Shown here: positions 28,976 through 40,089 of the stretch, in pieces
Layout of the letters: the number at the start of each line of letters is the position of its first letter
Numbering within the stretch: the stretch's first letter is position 1
Assembly (NCBI GenBank): GCA_934045075.1
Contig: OW203747.1
Span: 7,956,357-8,020,356, forward strand
DNA length: 64,000 nucleotides
Direction: 5' to 3'
From: Yponomeuta sedellus
Taxonomy: Eukaryota > Arthropoda > Insecta > Lepidoptera > Yponomeutidae
Notes under the pieces: model-generated
The model's database searches: none
The model's input: the letters and a program-made list of their open reading frames with translations, nothing else
What the model was told of the DNA's origin: nothing
Made by a program: the position numbers and the translations under genes

Positions 28976-29470
28976 TCAGTTCAGTTTCAAAATTTCTTTA
29001 TTTAATTAAGTACCAGTATGTTTACAACCCAGTGTACATATAATCCTAGGCTAAACTAGCTTGACACTAATTGTTTCGCAGGCATGTTACATAGCCTATT
29101 AAAACTTATAAAGTTAACAAGACCGATAAATAATGGATATAATACTAATTTAAACTTACATTACGTATGATAACATTCAGTTATGTATATTTCGTAATAA
29201 CATACATTTTTGACAAAATCCGTTGATTTGTTGAGGGTAGCCTGAGAAGAAGGCGCAACTACTTAACAGGCTCATAGGTAAGTCGCACTGCGTTTGCGGT
29301 GTGACGGCAACAAACTATTAGATGTGCAGAATACGCAGGCACAACGGAGGCGGGATTTAGATAATGTTTTAGTAATTAGCGCCCACACAAATTGTGAATT
29401 AACCAAGGACTTCACGTAACACCTGCTTTACCTATATTGGTAAAGCAAAACTAATACGTGTACAATTGTA
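28976..29470. other. Unassigned, possible LINE tail
   Basis: AAAATTTCTTTATTTAATTAAG at about 29000 looks like the reverse complement of a LINE-type end. I see no other motif. Confidence 0.35.
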
Positions 29471-29477
29471 CATCATC

Positions 29478-29541
29478 TGCTCATAAAGAGAGGGTCCACG
29501 TCCAGCAGTGGACTAATATAGCCTGATGAGGATGATAGTGA
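29478..29541 (+). repeat. RTE LINE 3' end
   Basis: CTCATAAAGAGAGGGTCCACG, TCCAGCAGTGGACTAATATAG, then CTGATGAGGATGATAGTG. Short 5'-truncated tail. Confidence 0.65.
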
Positions 29542-29758
29542 TTGAACGAATAAGTGTGAATTATTATATCACCCGAAGCCGTCTTTCGTACCTACATGCA
29601 GCGATTAATGAGTACCCTGAGACATGTCAAATTACTCGGTGGCGTATCCATCGTGTAATATAGGTTCAAAACGTTATGCTTTTACGGACAATGAACGGGA
29701 ACAGAGCTATTAAAGGCTATTAAGACAAGAAAACTGCAATATGGGCCACATTTGTCTT

Positions 29759-30120
29759 TATCAAACCTTTGTATTTCCCCACTGCTGGGGCACAGGTCTC
29801 TTACTGCATCGCAGGAAGGTTAGACCATACTGCACCACGGGGACTAAGTCCGGGTTGGTGAAGGGTTGTAAGACAATAGCGTGCCCTACAGTCAGAAGTT
29901 ATTGAGCCACCCATAAGGCCGACGACATGGCTTAACAACTGCCACTACGTGGCAGCCGGCACCAACGGCTTAACGTGCCTTGCAAAGCATGGAAGCGCTC
30001 GGAAAAAATGCCACTAGCGATGGTCACCTATTCCGTGTACAGTACGTGACCGCGCCTGCTGTTGCTTAGCACAAGTGATTGATACCAATCACTCGCTTCC
30101 ACTAAGCTACGAGAGCTTCT
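29759..30120 (-). mobile_element. 5S rRNA-derived SINE, near full length
   Basis: All blocks are present on the minus strand, including GTGCTAAGCAACAGCAGGCGC in the head and CCCCAGCAGTGGGG in the tail. A second partial head start (minus-strand GAAGCACTTGTAGCCTAG) follows at 30121-30145. Confidence 0.78.
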
Positions 30121-30187
30121 TCTACTAGGCTACAAGTGCTTCGGAAGTGAACTCCCTCAGCACTCTGTTAATTGTAATCATATTTTT

Positions 30188-30245
30188 TATGAGACCCGTG
30201 CCCAGCAGTGTGGACATACAAGTGTTGATATCGATATCGATATTT
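30188..30245 (+). repeat. 5S-SINE tail with GATATC run
   Basis: ATGAGACCCGTGCCCAGCAG, TGTGGACATACAAGTG, then TTGATATCGATATCGATAT. Only the last ~55 bp of the SINE is present. Confidence 0.65.
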
Positions 30246-30399
30246 TTGCCTTGTTATAAGCATTCAGAAAAAGCTGGTAAAGTACAACAATACGAGTATT
30301 CGCTCCATGTATTTATGTCAGTCTTTCTACTTTAATCCTTATAACTTAATAAATTTGTTCAATGTTCTTGTTCAATATTGTTCTTTACCTTTTGTATTT

Positions 30400-30660
30400 T
30401 ATTTATGGCTAGTAACGATAAACCGTTTATCACACGGAAAAACGGGTCGAAACCAAGTAGAGGCCCGGAACGCGCCGGCTGATATGTAAATACGGGCGTC
30501 GGAGACAATAATCAAGAACCGAAATGTCAGGCGCAATTTGGGAAACAATACCCGAATGTGTCCGTACCTTAGTGGGGGCGTCATAACGCGCGGAGTGGGT
30601 CGGGACAGGGCTGACTCACTTCCGGAAGTAAATATAATAAAGATATTGTGACACAAACGC
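30400..30660. other. Unassigned DNA
   Basis: A GC-richer patch with an 87-codon minus-strand frame (30399-30662) that I cannot relate to any family. Confidence 0.35.
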
Positions 30661-30877
30661 AATTAGCCTCTCACCAATGGAAAGTGACGTAACAATTTTT
30701 CACACCCGACCTGGAACATTAAGAACTTGGGTGAAGACGCTTCGGGTGCAAACTAGCGGCACCAATGGACGAAAGTAATAATTGCATAACTTGCTTCATA
30801 GTACGTTTTTGTCTAATAGTGAACGTGATAATTCTTAGTATTTTCTAAGGTTAACACGAGCACTAGACATAATAAAA

Positions 30878-31050
30878 ACTTTATTTACACTGATTTCACT
30901 AGTTTAATTTTACATTTTTTACAATTTTGACTGAATGACTGACAGTCTTCCGAGACCACGGTACTTAAAAATGTGCCGAAACGTCGGAAAATTGTGAAAA
31001 AAGTAAAATTAAACGAGTAAAATCTGTGTAAGTACAGTTTTTATTAAGAT
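30878..31050. mobile_element. Foldback element (CCGAAACGTCGG family)
   Basis: The arms are ~57 bp: ATAAAAACTTTATTTACACTG..TTTAATTTTACATTTTTTAC against GTAAAATTAAACGAGTAAAA..TACAGTTTTTAT. The centre has GAGACCACGGTAC and GCCGAAACGTCGG. Confidence 0.8.
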
Positions 31051-31072
31051 AAGTCTTAACAACTGAACAATA

Positions 31073-31223
31073 TTATACTATTTTTATTTTTAATGCACTA
31101 ACCCGTGCTAAGGACAAATTTAAAAACCTATTTAGAGGCTAAAAATTTCACCCATGCCGGGATTCGAACCCGCAACCTCTGGCACGGATGGGTGAAATTT
31201 TTAGCCTCTAAATAGGTTTTTAA
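31073..31223. mobile_element. TLC repeat, near-palindromic
   Basis: A minus-strand tail and core half (GCACTAACCCGTGC...AACCCGCAACCTCTGGC) joins a plus-strand end (ACGGATGGGTGAAATTTTTAG to AATAGGTTTTT). The two ends form a long inverted repeat. Flanks AACTGAACAATA (31061-31072) and AACTGAACGATA (31224-31235) are a 12-bp duplication with one mismatch. Confidence 0.75.
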
Positions 31224-31264
31224 AACTGAACGATAGTAAATGAAAATCTCATTCGATTTCAATA

Positions 31265-31510
31265 CATATTAACTCTCAATAAAATTGTATGGAATCAGGC
31301 GTTACTTTACGGAAATACATAATAGCATTATTATGTGAAAATTACTTTGCGAAATTCCGCGTTTCTCACATAAGTATTGGTATCGGTGGTGGTGTGTTCG
31401 TGTCTTGCTTCTGCTTGAAAAAGTGGGAGTGAGGGCGGTGCATTAACTAACCGCATGGTGCTTGTGGGATTTTTAGCGGAAAATAGCAAAGTAATTTTCA
31501 CATTTCAATA
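31265..31510 (+). repeat. Dispersed repeat with inverted arms
   Basis: TATGTGAAAATTACTTTGC near the left and GCAAAGTAATTTTCACAT on the right can fold. It is shared with 11850-12170, with GCATTAACTAACCGCATGGTG in between. Confidence 0.65.
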
Positions 31511-31844
31511 CTCTCAATAAAATTTCTAAGTCGGGAGTGAAAACGTGACTTGTTAAAAATTATCTAAGTTGAACACTTTCCCGATCAGCTTATGCAGATC
31601 ATTTTGTCAAATGTTCTTTTACTGGACTGCATCTGAGCCCAAAAGTGAATAATGTGTTTTCCTCGTAAGTGTATAAGTATGTCCGATTTTTGTTTTATCA
31701 CAACTCCTTGCCTTATAGTCAGATTTGAACAAATAAAATTTCAATCGGTTTATCTTGCTTGCGCGAATGTCATAACTCATAACCTACATGAATCCAGAAT
31801 TAACCCCCGACAAACATAATAAAAAAATCATGTAACTTTTTCGA

Positions 31845-32049
31845 GCGCGATGTAAGATACTGGCTGTCATTTAATGGCAGTCGTTAAGCCATGTCAGAGG
31901 CCTTATTGGCAGCTTGACAACTTCTGACAGTAAGGCCTGCCACCGTCTTACAATCCTCCACCAACCCGTTGGGCGCCGTAGTGGAGTATGGCCTTACTTC
32001 GTGCGATTCATGAAGAGACCCGTGCCCCAGCAGTGAAGACATAAAAAGA
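31845..32049 (+). mobile_element. 5S-SINE, headless
   Basis: The body from GGCTGTCATTTAATGGCAGTC to the tail CCCCAGCAGTGAAGACATAAA. The 5S head is missing. Confidence 0.7.
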
Positions 32050-33355
32050 CCATATTAGTATCTGTCCCGGCAATTTTGTTTACCGCCACTGACTCCGTTC
32101 TTATGATTTTTGTTACCACGGCAAAGCAATAAATAAATATCTTACATTTTGGATTGGAAAGTTTACGGTAAAAATTTAATATTAACCCACGGGTTACAGG
32201 GATATGAAGTATCCTACGTCTTAATTTACATCTTTGTATGTCTGTCTTTATTTTTGTAAAGTGTGTAAATAAAACTCCTTATGTAAAATATTGTCACTTC
32301 TGAGTGAACGTCGGGTTACCCATTACAGAGTAGGTATTCTAGTTTGGGGACCAGGCACTATCTTTGTGCACTTCTACTACAATAAAATTTTTGGTATTTG
32401 CATGCCCAGTTTCATGTAACTTCGTTGAGCCGTTATTGGGTGATTGAGTAACAAACATTTTTATTTTTTTTATTTACTAAGGCACATCAACAACACAAGT
32501 AAAGCCTTAAATTTATTACAGAGGTCCGGCGTTTGTGCCATTTACGCGCACCTTTAAATGGCACAGCACTCACAATTTAACATTAACGACTTATTCTAAC
32601 AAGTAAACTGATATAATACTACTGCTAATAGGCTTACAAATATTTATACAGGTATCAGAAAGCTACAACATGCAGACATCTTCACAAGCTTTCACGTTTA
32701 AAATATTAGTAGGATTATGAGAAGGACAGTAGGATAAGAATTGAGTTTTCTCATCACTATTTCTGACAGTGTTCCAACCGTGCCCTCACAACCCTAAAGG
32801 CTAGGAGCAGGCAATATTCTCGGGAAATACTACTGGTGAGCCTCTCTCAACAAGCCAATAGTACGCAACCGAAGGCTACCAAAGTAATCCTAGATTTTGT
32901 AAAGCACAGTATGGACGGTACTACAGAATATGGTCTCAGTGAACATGAACTGAAGCTTGTTGGATGTAATGGCTGTGAATATGGCCAAGGACAAAAGTAG
33001 TGGGCGTCTGTCTACAGCAATGGAGGACTGTGGACTGACTGTGGATTGAATTGGACTGGAACTCTAACTTCTGAACTTTGTGTAGGCTGTGTTAACGAGC
33101 CAGTATAAGTCTATGTTAGTATATTAGTACATGAATACTTGTGTCATGGTATTTTGGGGAAAGCGTAGTAGGCGTGGAGTATCGTGTTTAATATGTAACT
33201 TTGTACGAATATCGCTTATCATTAAAAAATACTATATTGTTATTTTAATAAATAATTGACGGTATTCGCCACTTCAATCGATTTCAAAAATGTACTATGT
33301 AATGTACATATTACATAGGAGCATGAAGTCAATATGTATCAGCATCGGGTATTTT
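32050..33355. other. Unassigned intergenic DNA
   Basis: I recognise no gene, no SINE and no long repeat in these 1.3 kb. Confidence 0.4.
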
Positions 33356-33357
33356 TA

Positions 33358-33448
33358 CATCATCCTCATAACCTGGCGGTGTCAGTCCACTGCTCGACAT
33401 AAGCTTCTCCCAAGACACGCCACTGCGCCCGATCTTTGGCTTATCTCA
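33358..33448 (-). repeat. RTE LINE 3' end
   Basis: On the minus strand GTGGCGTGTCTTGGGAGAAG, then TCGAGCAGTGGACTGACACC and a short GAT-like end. The hairpin is slightly mutated. Confidence 0.55.
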
Positions 33449-33449
33449 G

Positions 33450-34500
33450 GGAAGAGTCGCCTAACCAAGAGTCGTATATGACTCAGGGGAGTGTATTGGT
33501 ATAAGTTCATGAGTCACATTTGACTCACTTTCATCACATCGTCGGGCATACAACTGCCCAACTGTGGTCGAAGGGGATTGGAATTGAATTATATTTTGGT
33601 CTTGTACAGAGAAGTTGTTAAAATGTTACCGAGTTGACCTTCTGGTGGCCAGTATTTAGCGGCCGTGGGTACAATAAAGCGGCTATTTTAGAATAGATGC
33701 CAATTCCCAACCCAACTCGGATACGGTGGAATGGCTTTTATAGTGTGGCCTTTATGGCCGTTTTCTGCTAGCCGGGGACAACGAAAGAGGCGTGTATGTA
33801 GAAGGATGCCTTATGGCCGCACGAGGAGTTAATATATTTTTGAACGGCTTGAAAAACTAGAAGAGGTTCTCAGTCAAAGTTCTACTTTAAATTATATTGC
33901 ACACATTAACATTTAGAAAATACAAAATAAAGACGGGTACATGGAGAGAATTTTTTCATCAGAAATCTTTTCCAGCCAGAATTTCATGTTGCAATACGAA
34001 CATTATAAACGAAGGAAGAGTGGGGGTTTGAAAGGCTACAAATACAATTTTAAATTACAATACAAATAGATTTATTGTTACCAAATAAAAGTAACTTTCT
34101 ACCGCTACCTAGGAATTAGCGGCATGGTTTAACGTTACCTTACCCACAATATTGACTCACTTACGTCAAATCAATAAAATAAAAAAAAAACGAAAAAAGG
34201 GTGCCTCATGATTTGACTGATCTGCAGAAAGAAACGCGTATCCATCTTTCTTGTCTAAATTGAATAACAAAAACAATTGAAAGTCGATATTCAAATGTTT
34301 CACATTTTTTAAAAAAAGAACATCGTAGAAACCATTTGAAAAAAGTTTCATTCGACAACCTCAAACCACGAAGATTCTATGTCAATTCAAAGAACCTATT
34401 GCAATAAAACGGCAATTTCATACTTCAACCCCTAATATTTAGGGACTACAGTTTTTCTGTATGTTCAACAACAATTTCTTATCATATTGTCAAATTTATT
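33450..34500. other. Unassigned intergenic DNA
   Basis: No gene or repeat recognised. Confidence 0.4.
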
Positions 34501-34504
34501 TACT

Positions 34505-34620
34505 CTTTATGGGCATTACCCTTCAATGATTGCACAACCTTGCGCTATGGCGCTCATTAGGGGAGGGCTATGTCCAGCAGTGGACTAATATAGCCTGGAG
34601 AAGAAGAAGAAGATTTACTC
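34505..34620 (+). mobile_element. RTE LINE/SINE 3' end with GAA tail
   Basis: GGGCATTACCCTTCAATGAT and GCACAACCTTGCGCTATGG lead to a frame ALWRSLGEGYVQQWT with the hairpin GTCCAGCAGTGGAC (34572-34585), then AGAAGAAGAAGAAG. The left part matches 55335-55470 and 57405-57615. Confidence 0.7.
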
Positions 34621-34649
34621 TTTTTTCTGATTTTTTTTTTGTAAAAGGG

Positions 34650-34766
34650 GTCCACCTCAAATCCCACCGACTCCATTGGCTCGGTCACTTCGAAAGGATG
34701 CGAGAGAATCGGGCGGCGAAGAAGGCATACTTGGGGCTTCCAAGCGGTCAAAGATACCATCCCCAG
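34650..34766 (+). pseudogene. RTE-type LINE ORF fragment
   Basis: In frame: HLKSHRLHWLGHFERMRENR, then AAKKAYLGLPSGQR. This matches the R.RW.GH..RM...R..K....G...G.R block that precedes the C-terminus in RTE-type elements. It is cut at both ends. Confidence 0.6.
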
Positions 34767-34989
34767 ATTTTAGTTACTTAATTTGTCCTGTGGTTTTCGC
34801 ACTCACCCTCATAGTCGGGCACTGTACGTAGCAGAGCTGTGAGGTCACTCCAGCCAGCATCTCTTTCCAAAAAGCCAGCAGTGCACCAATGTTACCGCTG
34901 GGATCCCAGCTTTCCCATGGTCAATGTCCGTTGCATATCCACGTTCTCACAGTGAATGAAATGAAATGAAAACCACGTGGGTGGGTATT

Positions 34990-35130
34990 TCGTCTTCCTT
35001 AAGGCATCCCCGGCATAATGGGCTTTCGGTCAGTTCCATAGTGTGGAATTGTTTATTCAGTGGGCCGTGGCCCGTCATAAGTGCAACAGCTTTGCGCAGA
35101 TCGCATCTCCTCAGACGCAGTTAGCTGCAG
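34990..35130 (-). pseudogene. LINE fragment with RNase H/zinc-finger end
   Basis: On the minus strand one frame reads DLRKAVALMTGHGPLNKQF, then ELTESPLCRGCLKEDE and PTHVVF. This is the region after RNase H in I/R1/Jockey-group elements (TGH..L....H.....SP.CR.C...E....H). A stop lies just upstream and another downstream, so the copy is dead. It probably extends diverged to about 34800. Confidence 0.6.
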
Positions 35131-35389
35131 TGAGGCGCTTAGACATTGTTGGTAAAGCCTCTCTGGTTTACCTGCATTTCGTTTCCATTATCCATAGTTC
35201 AGTATGCTGGGTTTCTCTTTTCTCTTTGCCTTAGCCATTTCCGAAACTGATGGTATGGTAGGCGGAGTAGAGGTTCTGCTAGCCCCAGATATCGCTGGAA
35301 GGATAAAATGGCATGCATGAGCCCCAGGCGGGAAACTGGCAAGAGCCTGCGCAGGACAGAGACAAGTGGTGACTTCTTCTGTCGTAGGC

Positions 35390-35685
35390 CTCTTTACAAT
35401 ACTCTCTGTATTACGTACAGGCAGCAACATGGTGACGTAATACAGAGAGTATTGTAAAGAGATTACGTACAGGCAACAAATAATATGTACGTAATACAGA
35501 GAGTATTGTAAAGAGGTTCGAAATTTCCCTGATGCTGGTGAGTCGCTCATTAGCTCAGTTGGGAGAGCGCTGGCACGGTTAGCCAGAGGTTGCGGGTTCG
35601 AGTCCCGGCCTGGGTGGAATTTTTAGCCTCTAAAATAGGTTTTTGAAATTGTCCTTAGCACGGGTTAGTGCATTAAAATGAATGT
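35390..35685. mobile_element. TLC repeat with repeated snap-back 5' part
   Basis: CTCTTTACAATACTCTC and its reverse complement GAGAGTATTGTAAAGAG occur three times in alternating orientation (about 35391, 35443, 35498). They are followed by a full plus-strand tRNA-like core (GCTCATTAGCTCAGTTGGGA, GGTTCGAGTCCCGG) and the tail TCCTTAGCACGGGTTAGTGC. Confidence 0.7.
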
Positions 35686-35699
35686 AATTTAAAGATTGA

Positions 35700-36295
35700 T
35701 AGATTGATTTGAATAGATAACCTGTTAAAGAATATACGGGAACAATTAATTTCACAATTAGAAAATGAATTGCAACCGTGATTTTGTTAGTCGATGTATG
35801 TTATAAAATAGGCGGTCTTATCGCTTAGAGCGATAAGCGAAGCTTTCACCTTTGAAGGGAGTGAGAGTTAGCTTTTATTTTTTTTACGATTTATTTATGC
35901 TAATTCTTTTTCTGAATTTTCTTGTCTTTTTTTCTCTAACCTTGTGATGGAGTGACTTGTAGAGTTAGCTTTTTATTTTTACAATTAATTCATCTAAAGA
36001 CAAACATCAGTAGATATACAGAAAGAGTATTAGCAGAGTCTTCCCCTGTATTTTGTTGTTTTTTTTACCGGATTGTAAGAGTAAGACTTCTGTTTCATAT
36101 TTATTTAAGGGTCCAAACTATGGCTGTGGCCCTCAGTATTTGGGTTTGCGACAAAAAATAAAGGAATCGTTAATTTAAGCTGTTCCTACATAGGTGGCCA
36201 CCATAGTCATTTTGAAAAGTGATGCGGACGCAAAGGGGCTTACATTATCAAAAGGCAGTAATTTATTAACGGTTTGAGAGAATATATTGTTATCG
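35700..36295. other. Unassigned AT-rich DNA
   Basis: No gene or repeat recognised. Confidence 0.4.
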
Positions 36296-36298
36296 TAT

Positions 36299-36407
36299 CG
36301 TTATCAACCCTTGTATGTCCCCACTGCTGGGGCACGGGTCTCTTCCTGCATCGCAGGAAGGTTAGACCATACTCCACCACGGGGGCCAAGTCCGGGTTGG
36401 TGGAGGT
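36299..36407 (-). repeat. 5S-SINE tail
   Basis: A clean minus-strand tail from ATCAACCCTTGTATGTCCCC to CCGGGTTGGTGGAGG. It is 5' truncated relative to the SINE. Confidence 0.75.
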
Positions 36408-36742
36408 TATCGTTTATTGTCTAGAATATTTTTTGTAGATTTATGATAAAATTGATAAATGTATAAATTGGAGTGACCTACCGTGCTGTTTATAAAATAT
36501 GTTACGCATACTGTACAAAACTGTTAACAGAAAATAAAGAATTCAAATCAAAGTTATTTCGACGTAAATAATTCACATTCTGTTTGCTGAATGTCAATGT
36601 ACAATGTAAAATGTAAGCCGCTGCCTTCCGGCCTTATTGTAGTGGAGAAAAAAGCAGCGGAAAAAACAACTCCACTCTGACCATCTTTCCTCAAGTCTCG
36701 ACCTATAGCTAATAAGATTTCATGATTACCATTAATAACTTC

Positions 36743-37508
36743 AAAATGCCTTACAAAAAGGGAAAACATAAGTGCTTCGGCCAGACACACGAACAGCCAT
36801 CGTGCACGAGCATAATACAGTGGTCAGCCAGCATCAGTCTCAACCATTTTGGATGGTGATAGATGACACAAACACTACGCCACCATTCAAACTTAAAATG
36901 CCTTATAAAAGTAGGCAAAACATAAGTGCTTCGGCCAGACACACGAACAGCCCTCGTGCACGAGCATAATACAGTGGTCAGTCAGCATCAGTCTCAACCG
37001 TTTTGGATGGTGATAGATGACACAAACACTACGCCACCATTCAAACTTAAAATGCCTTACAAAAGTAGGCAAAACATAAGTGCTTCGGCCAGACACACGA
37101 ACAGCCCTCGTGCACGAGCATAATACAGTGGTCAGTCAGCATCAGTCTCAACCATTTTGGATGGTGGTAGATGACACAAACACTACGCCACCATTCAAAC
37201 TTAAAATGCCTTACAAAAGTAGGCAAAACATAAGTGCTTCGGCCAGACACACGAACAGCCCTCGTGCACGAGCATAATACAATGGTCAGTCAGCATCAGT
37301 CTCAACCGTTTTGGATGGTGATAGATGACACAAACACTACGCCACCATTCAAACTTAAAATGCCTTACAAAAGTAGGCAAAACATAAGTGCTTCGGCCAG
37401 ACACACGAACAGGCATCGTGCACGAGCATAATAGAGTGGTCAGCCAGCATCAGTCTCAACCATTTTGGATGGTGATAGATGACACGAACACTACGCCACC
37501 ATTCGAAT
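36743..37508. repeat. 154-bp satellite array, about 5 units
   Basis: Units start at about 36743, 36895, 37049, 37203 and 37357, with a 154-bp period (the first is 2 bp shorter). Each has GGCCAGACACACGAACAG, the palindrome CTCGTGCACGAG, and CATTTTGGATGGTG or CGTTTTGGATGGTG. Units differ by only a few bases. The open frames of 65-71 codons on both strands repeat with the array and are a by-product of it. Confidence 0.95.
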
Positions 37509-37660
37509 GACCTTTAGCAAACATGCAGTTGAGTTTTTGTTGTGTCTAGCGTTTAAATGTCTACCGTTAAACTTTAATGGTTGACGTCGCGGTTAGTGTG
37601 CAACTAATTCGTAAGTAATATTGTAGGTATTAAGGCAAAACGTCTGCTAATGAAGTTAAA

Positions 37661-37833
37661 ATTATTTTTGATTTACTAACCCGTGCTAAGGAAAATATTT
37701 AAAAACCAATTTAGAGGCTAAAAATTCCACCCATGCCGGGACTCAAACCCGCGACCTCTGGCTCGGTTAGCCAAAGGTCGCGGGTTCGAGTACCGGCTTG
37801 GGTGGAATTTTTAGCCTCTAATTAGGTTTTTAA
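37661..37833. mobile_element. TLC repeat, inverted dimer
   Basis: A minus-strand half (ACTAACCCGTGCTAAGG, AACCAATTTAGAGGCT, GGGACTCAAACCCGC) meets a plus-strand half (CTCGGTTAGCCAAAGGTCGC, GGTTCGAGTACCGG, GCCTCTAATTAGG). The compensating change (CCAATTTAGAGG versus CCTCTAATTAGG) is not exact. A perfect 13-bp duplication TAATGAAGTTAAA lies at 37648-37660 and 37834-37846. Confidence 0.8.
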
Positions 37834-37849
37834 TAATGAAGTTAAATTG

Positions 37850-37980
37850 TCTCCATTTATGGTTGCCTGGAAGAATTTTCTTTTAGTAATAAAACCGCCA
37901 TTTGTATTATATTTTTAGATAATTTCTGTAACTGTAATTTCTGTGTACAATAAAAAATATTCTAGCTATTTATCTATCTA
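37850..37980 (+). repeat. LINE 3' UTR with (TCTA)n end
   Basis: TATGGTTGCCTGGAAGAATTT, TTTCTGTGTACAATAAAAAA and an ATCTATCTA end, related to 42063-42195. Confidence 0.6.
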
Positions 37981-38309
37981 ACTTTTTCGAAAATAATAAG
38001 TTTTAATTCGATTCAACTCGACAGAATATCAGCGTTGTAGGCAGATACCTCGGTGGGTCCTACAACACATGCTGAGTCGGGAACCATTTCAGGGGCTCAA
38101 TACTTTATACAAAACATAGATTATTATCATTGTTATTATTGTTTTTCAAATCCATATTTTTCCAATCCATGTTTATGTTTGTATGCCTTCTTTTATTTAT
38201 TTTAAATGTTAAATGTGTTTATTTGTCTATTCGCCCATTATTTGCTTTTTTCTATTTTCTTACTTGCTTCTTTTTTTCCTCTGTTTGTTTATATTGTGTT
38301 GTAAATTTT

Positions 38310-38335
38310 GTGTATATATATATATATATATATTG
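38310..38335. repeat. (TA)n microsatellite
   Basis: An uninterrupted TA run. A (CT)n run follows at 38400-38416. Confidence 0.9.
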
Positions 38336-38533
38336 TTGTGTTTTGTGAATTTGTTACTGTTCTGTTATGTTTTTAGTATTGTGCCGTTGAATAAATTATT
38401 TCTCTCTCTCTCTCTAATTAATGAGCCGTTTTCAGCAAAAAATCACAAAACGATTCATAGATGGCGCTTACAAGCGTGGCCATAGAAGAACCGGAACACG
38501 GCTGTCAAAATTAATCTGCGCTGAGCAAAATTT

Positions 38534-38632
38534 GCGGATGCGGCAAGCTGAAGACAGGGCACTATGGCGCTCATTAGGGGAGGGCTATGTCCAGCAGTGG
38601 ACTACATAACATAGCCTGAAGAAGAAGAAGGA
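38534..38632 (+). pseudogene. RTE-type LINE C-terminus
   Basis: The frame LRMRQAEDRALWRSLGEG, then YVQQWTT and a TAA stop. The hairpin GTCCAGCAGTGGAC is part of the coding sequence for VQQW. A GAAGAAGAAGG tail follows. It is 5' truncated. Confidence 0.7.
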
Positions 38633-38639
38633 AGCAAAA

Positions 38640-39290
38640 TTTAACAGACGTGTGTCCCTGTCCTTGTATGCGCACGCTCATAAGCGCCATCTATCAAGCT
38701 GCTTTGTGTTTATTTCCTGAAAATGTCTCAATTTTGACGTTAAAGTTTAAAGGTTTTATTTAAATTTAGAACTGGCTTGTAAAAAAAAGCGGAAAAAAAG
38801 AAAGAAAAGGAAAAAAAAATATCTGTAAAGATACTATTAAGTTTTAAAAAAGCAAAAACTACAAGCCGTGGTCACAAATAGGCATCGATAGTATTACGTA
38901 TGTGTGCCTCGACTTCGCTGCGGCCCATTTCTACGCTTTAGTCCATTATTACCTGTTTTGCTGGCCGCTGCAGTAATGTACTATAATATGATACAAATTC
39001 AACTTTACGATAAGACAAAATGGTCTTACAGTCGTAAATACAGAAACTAAATAACAAAACTAATGGATTTAAAGTTGCAAAATCCGTTCTCCGAATCCGC
39101 TAGGACAAAGCCCAAAAACTAACAAACGGAGATTAACTGAAAAACAAACCGAACAGAGAGTTTGGGCCCAAAAGTTGCTGTCCTCTGCCCTAATTAATGA
39201 AGATTGATGTTTGCAAATAAAACTTCGTGTGACCAAACTAAAATAGGCTGACGGTAGATAGAAAATGACAAAGGAAATTAATGGTTCGCG
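38640..39290. other. Unassigned intergenic DNA
   Basis: No gene or repeat recognised. Confidence 0.4.
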
Positions 39291-39301
39291 AAATTACGAT
39301 T

Positions 39302-39528
39302 TTTTCCGAGCGCTTCCGTGCTTCGCAAGGCATATAAGCCGTTGGTGCCGGCTGTCATGTAACGGCAGTCGTTATGCCATGTCAGATGCTTTTTGGGCGG
39401 CTTGATAACTTCTAAGAGTAAGGCCTGCTACTGTCTTACAATCCTCTACCAACCCGGACTTGGCCCTCGTGGTGGAGTATGGCCTAACCTTCCTGCGATG
39501 CAGGAAGAGACTCGTGCCCAGCACTACA
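39302..39528 (+). mobile_element. 5S-SINE, mostly headless
   Basis: It starts at the 3' arm of the head stem (CCGAGCGCTTCCGTGC) and continues through the body to a truncated tail CGTGCCCAGCAC. Confidence 0.7.
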
Positions 39529-39734
39529 GATGTCAAAATATAGCTTCCATAGAAAAATGCTCCATAAGTTCACGTCACCGCCGCCGGATCTCCTTGCTTA
39601 TGCGAACCTCATCAACCTTAGCATCATAAATAACATAAGAGAGGAACTATCCTTCTGATAGAACGTAGGAGCATTTGTCTTGCTGTCTTGTTGTCGAAAA
39701 CTCTCCTAGCACTATCAAATTCGTGATAAAACAT

Positions 39735-40085
39735 CATCATCAACCCATTATGTCCCCACGAAGATATAGGCCATACTTTACCACAGGGGCCAAGTGCGGA
39801 TCGGTGGAGGCTTGCAAGACTAGTTGCTGGTTTTACTGTCAGAAGTTTTCTTGCCACCCTAAGGCCTCTAACTTGGCTTAACGACTGCCATCTATGGACG
39901 GCAGCCGGCACCAACTACTTATCGTGCCTTGAAAAGCACCGACACGCTCGGAAAAATGCCACTAGCGTTAGTCATAGACGCTTTTATTAGACGCGTTCCA
40001 TGCACTGAACGCACTCTGCGTTGATTGACCTTCGTGATTGTTAAAGATCACTCAGGCAGCCGGGCTTACAAGCAATTCGCACTCG
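39735..40085 (-). mobile_element. SINE with variant 5S-type head
   Basis: On the minus strand the head reads CCCGGCTGCCTGAGTGATC, TTTAACAATCACGAAGGTC, CGCAGAGTGCGTTCAGTGC, then joins the common GCTAGTGGCATTTTTCCGAGC and the usual body. It ends in a degraded tail with ATGATGATG rather than GATATC. Together with 23245-23356 it defines a second head subfamily on the same body. Confidence 0.65.
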
Positions 40086-40089
40086 TTTG

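Noticed and set aside
36772..37431. Family of repeated 65-71 codon frames
   Set aside because: They repeat with the 154-bp satellite on both strands and have no start context or domain.
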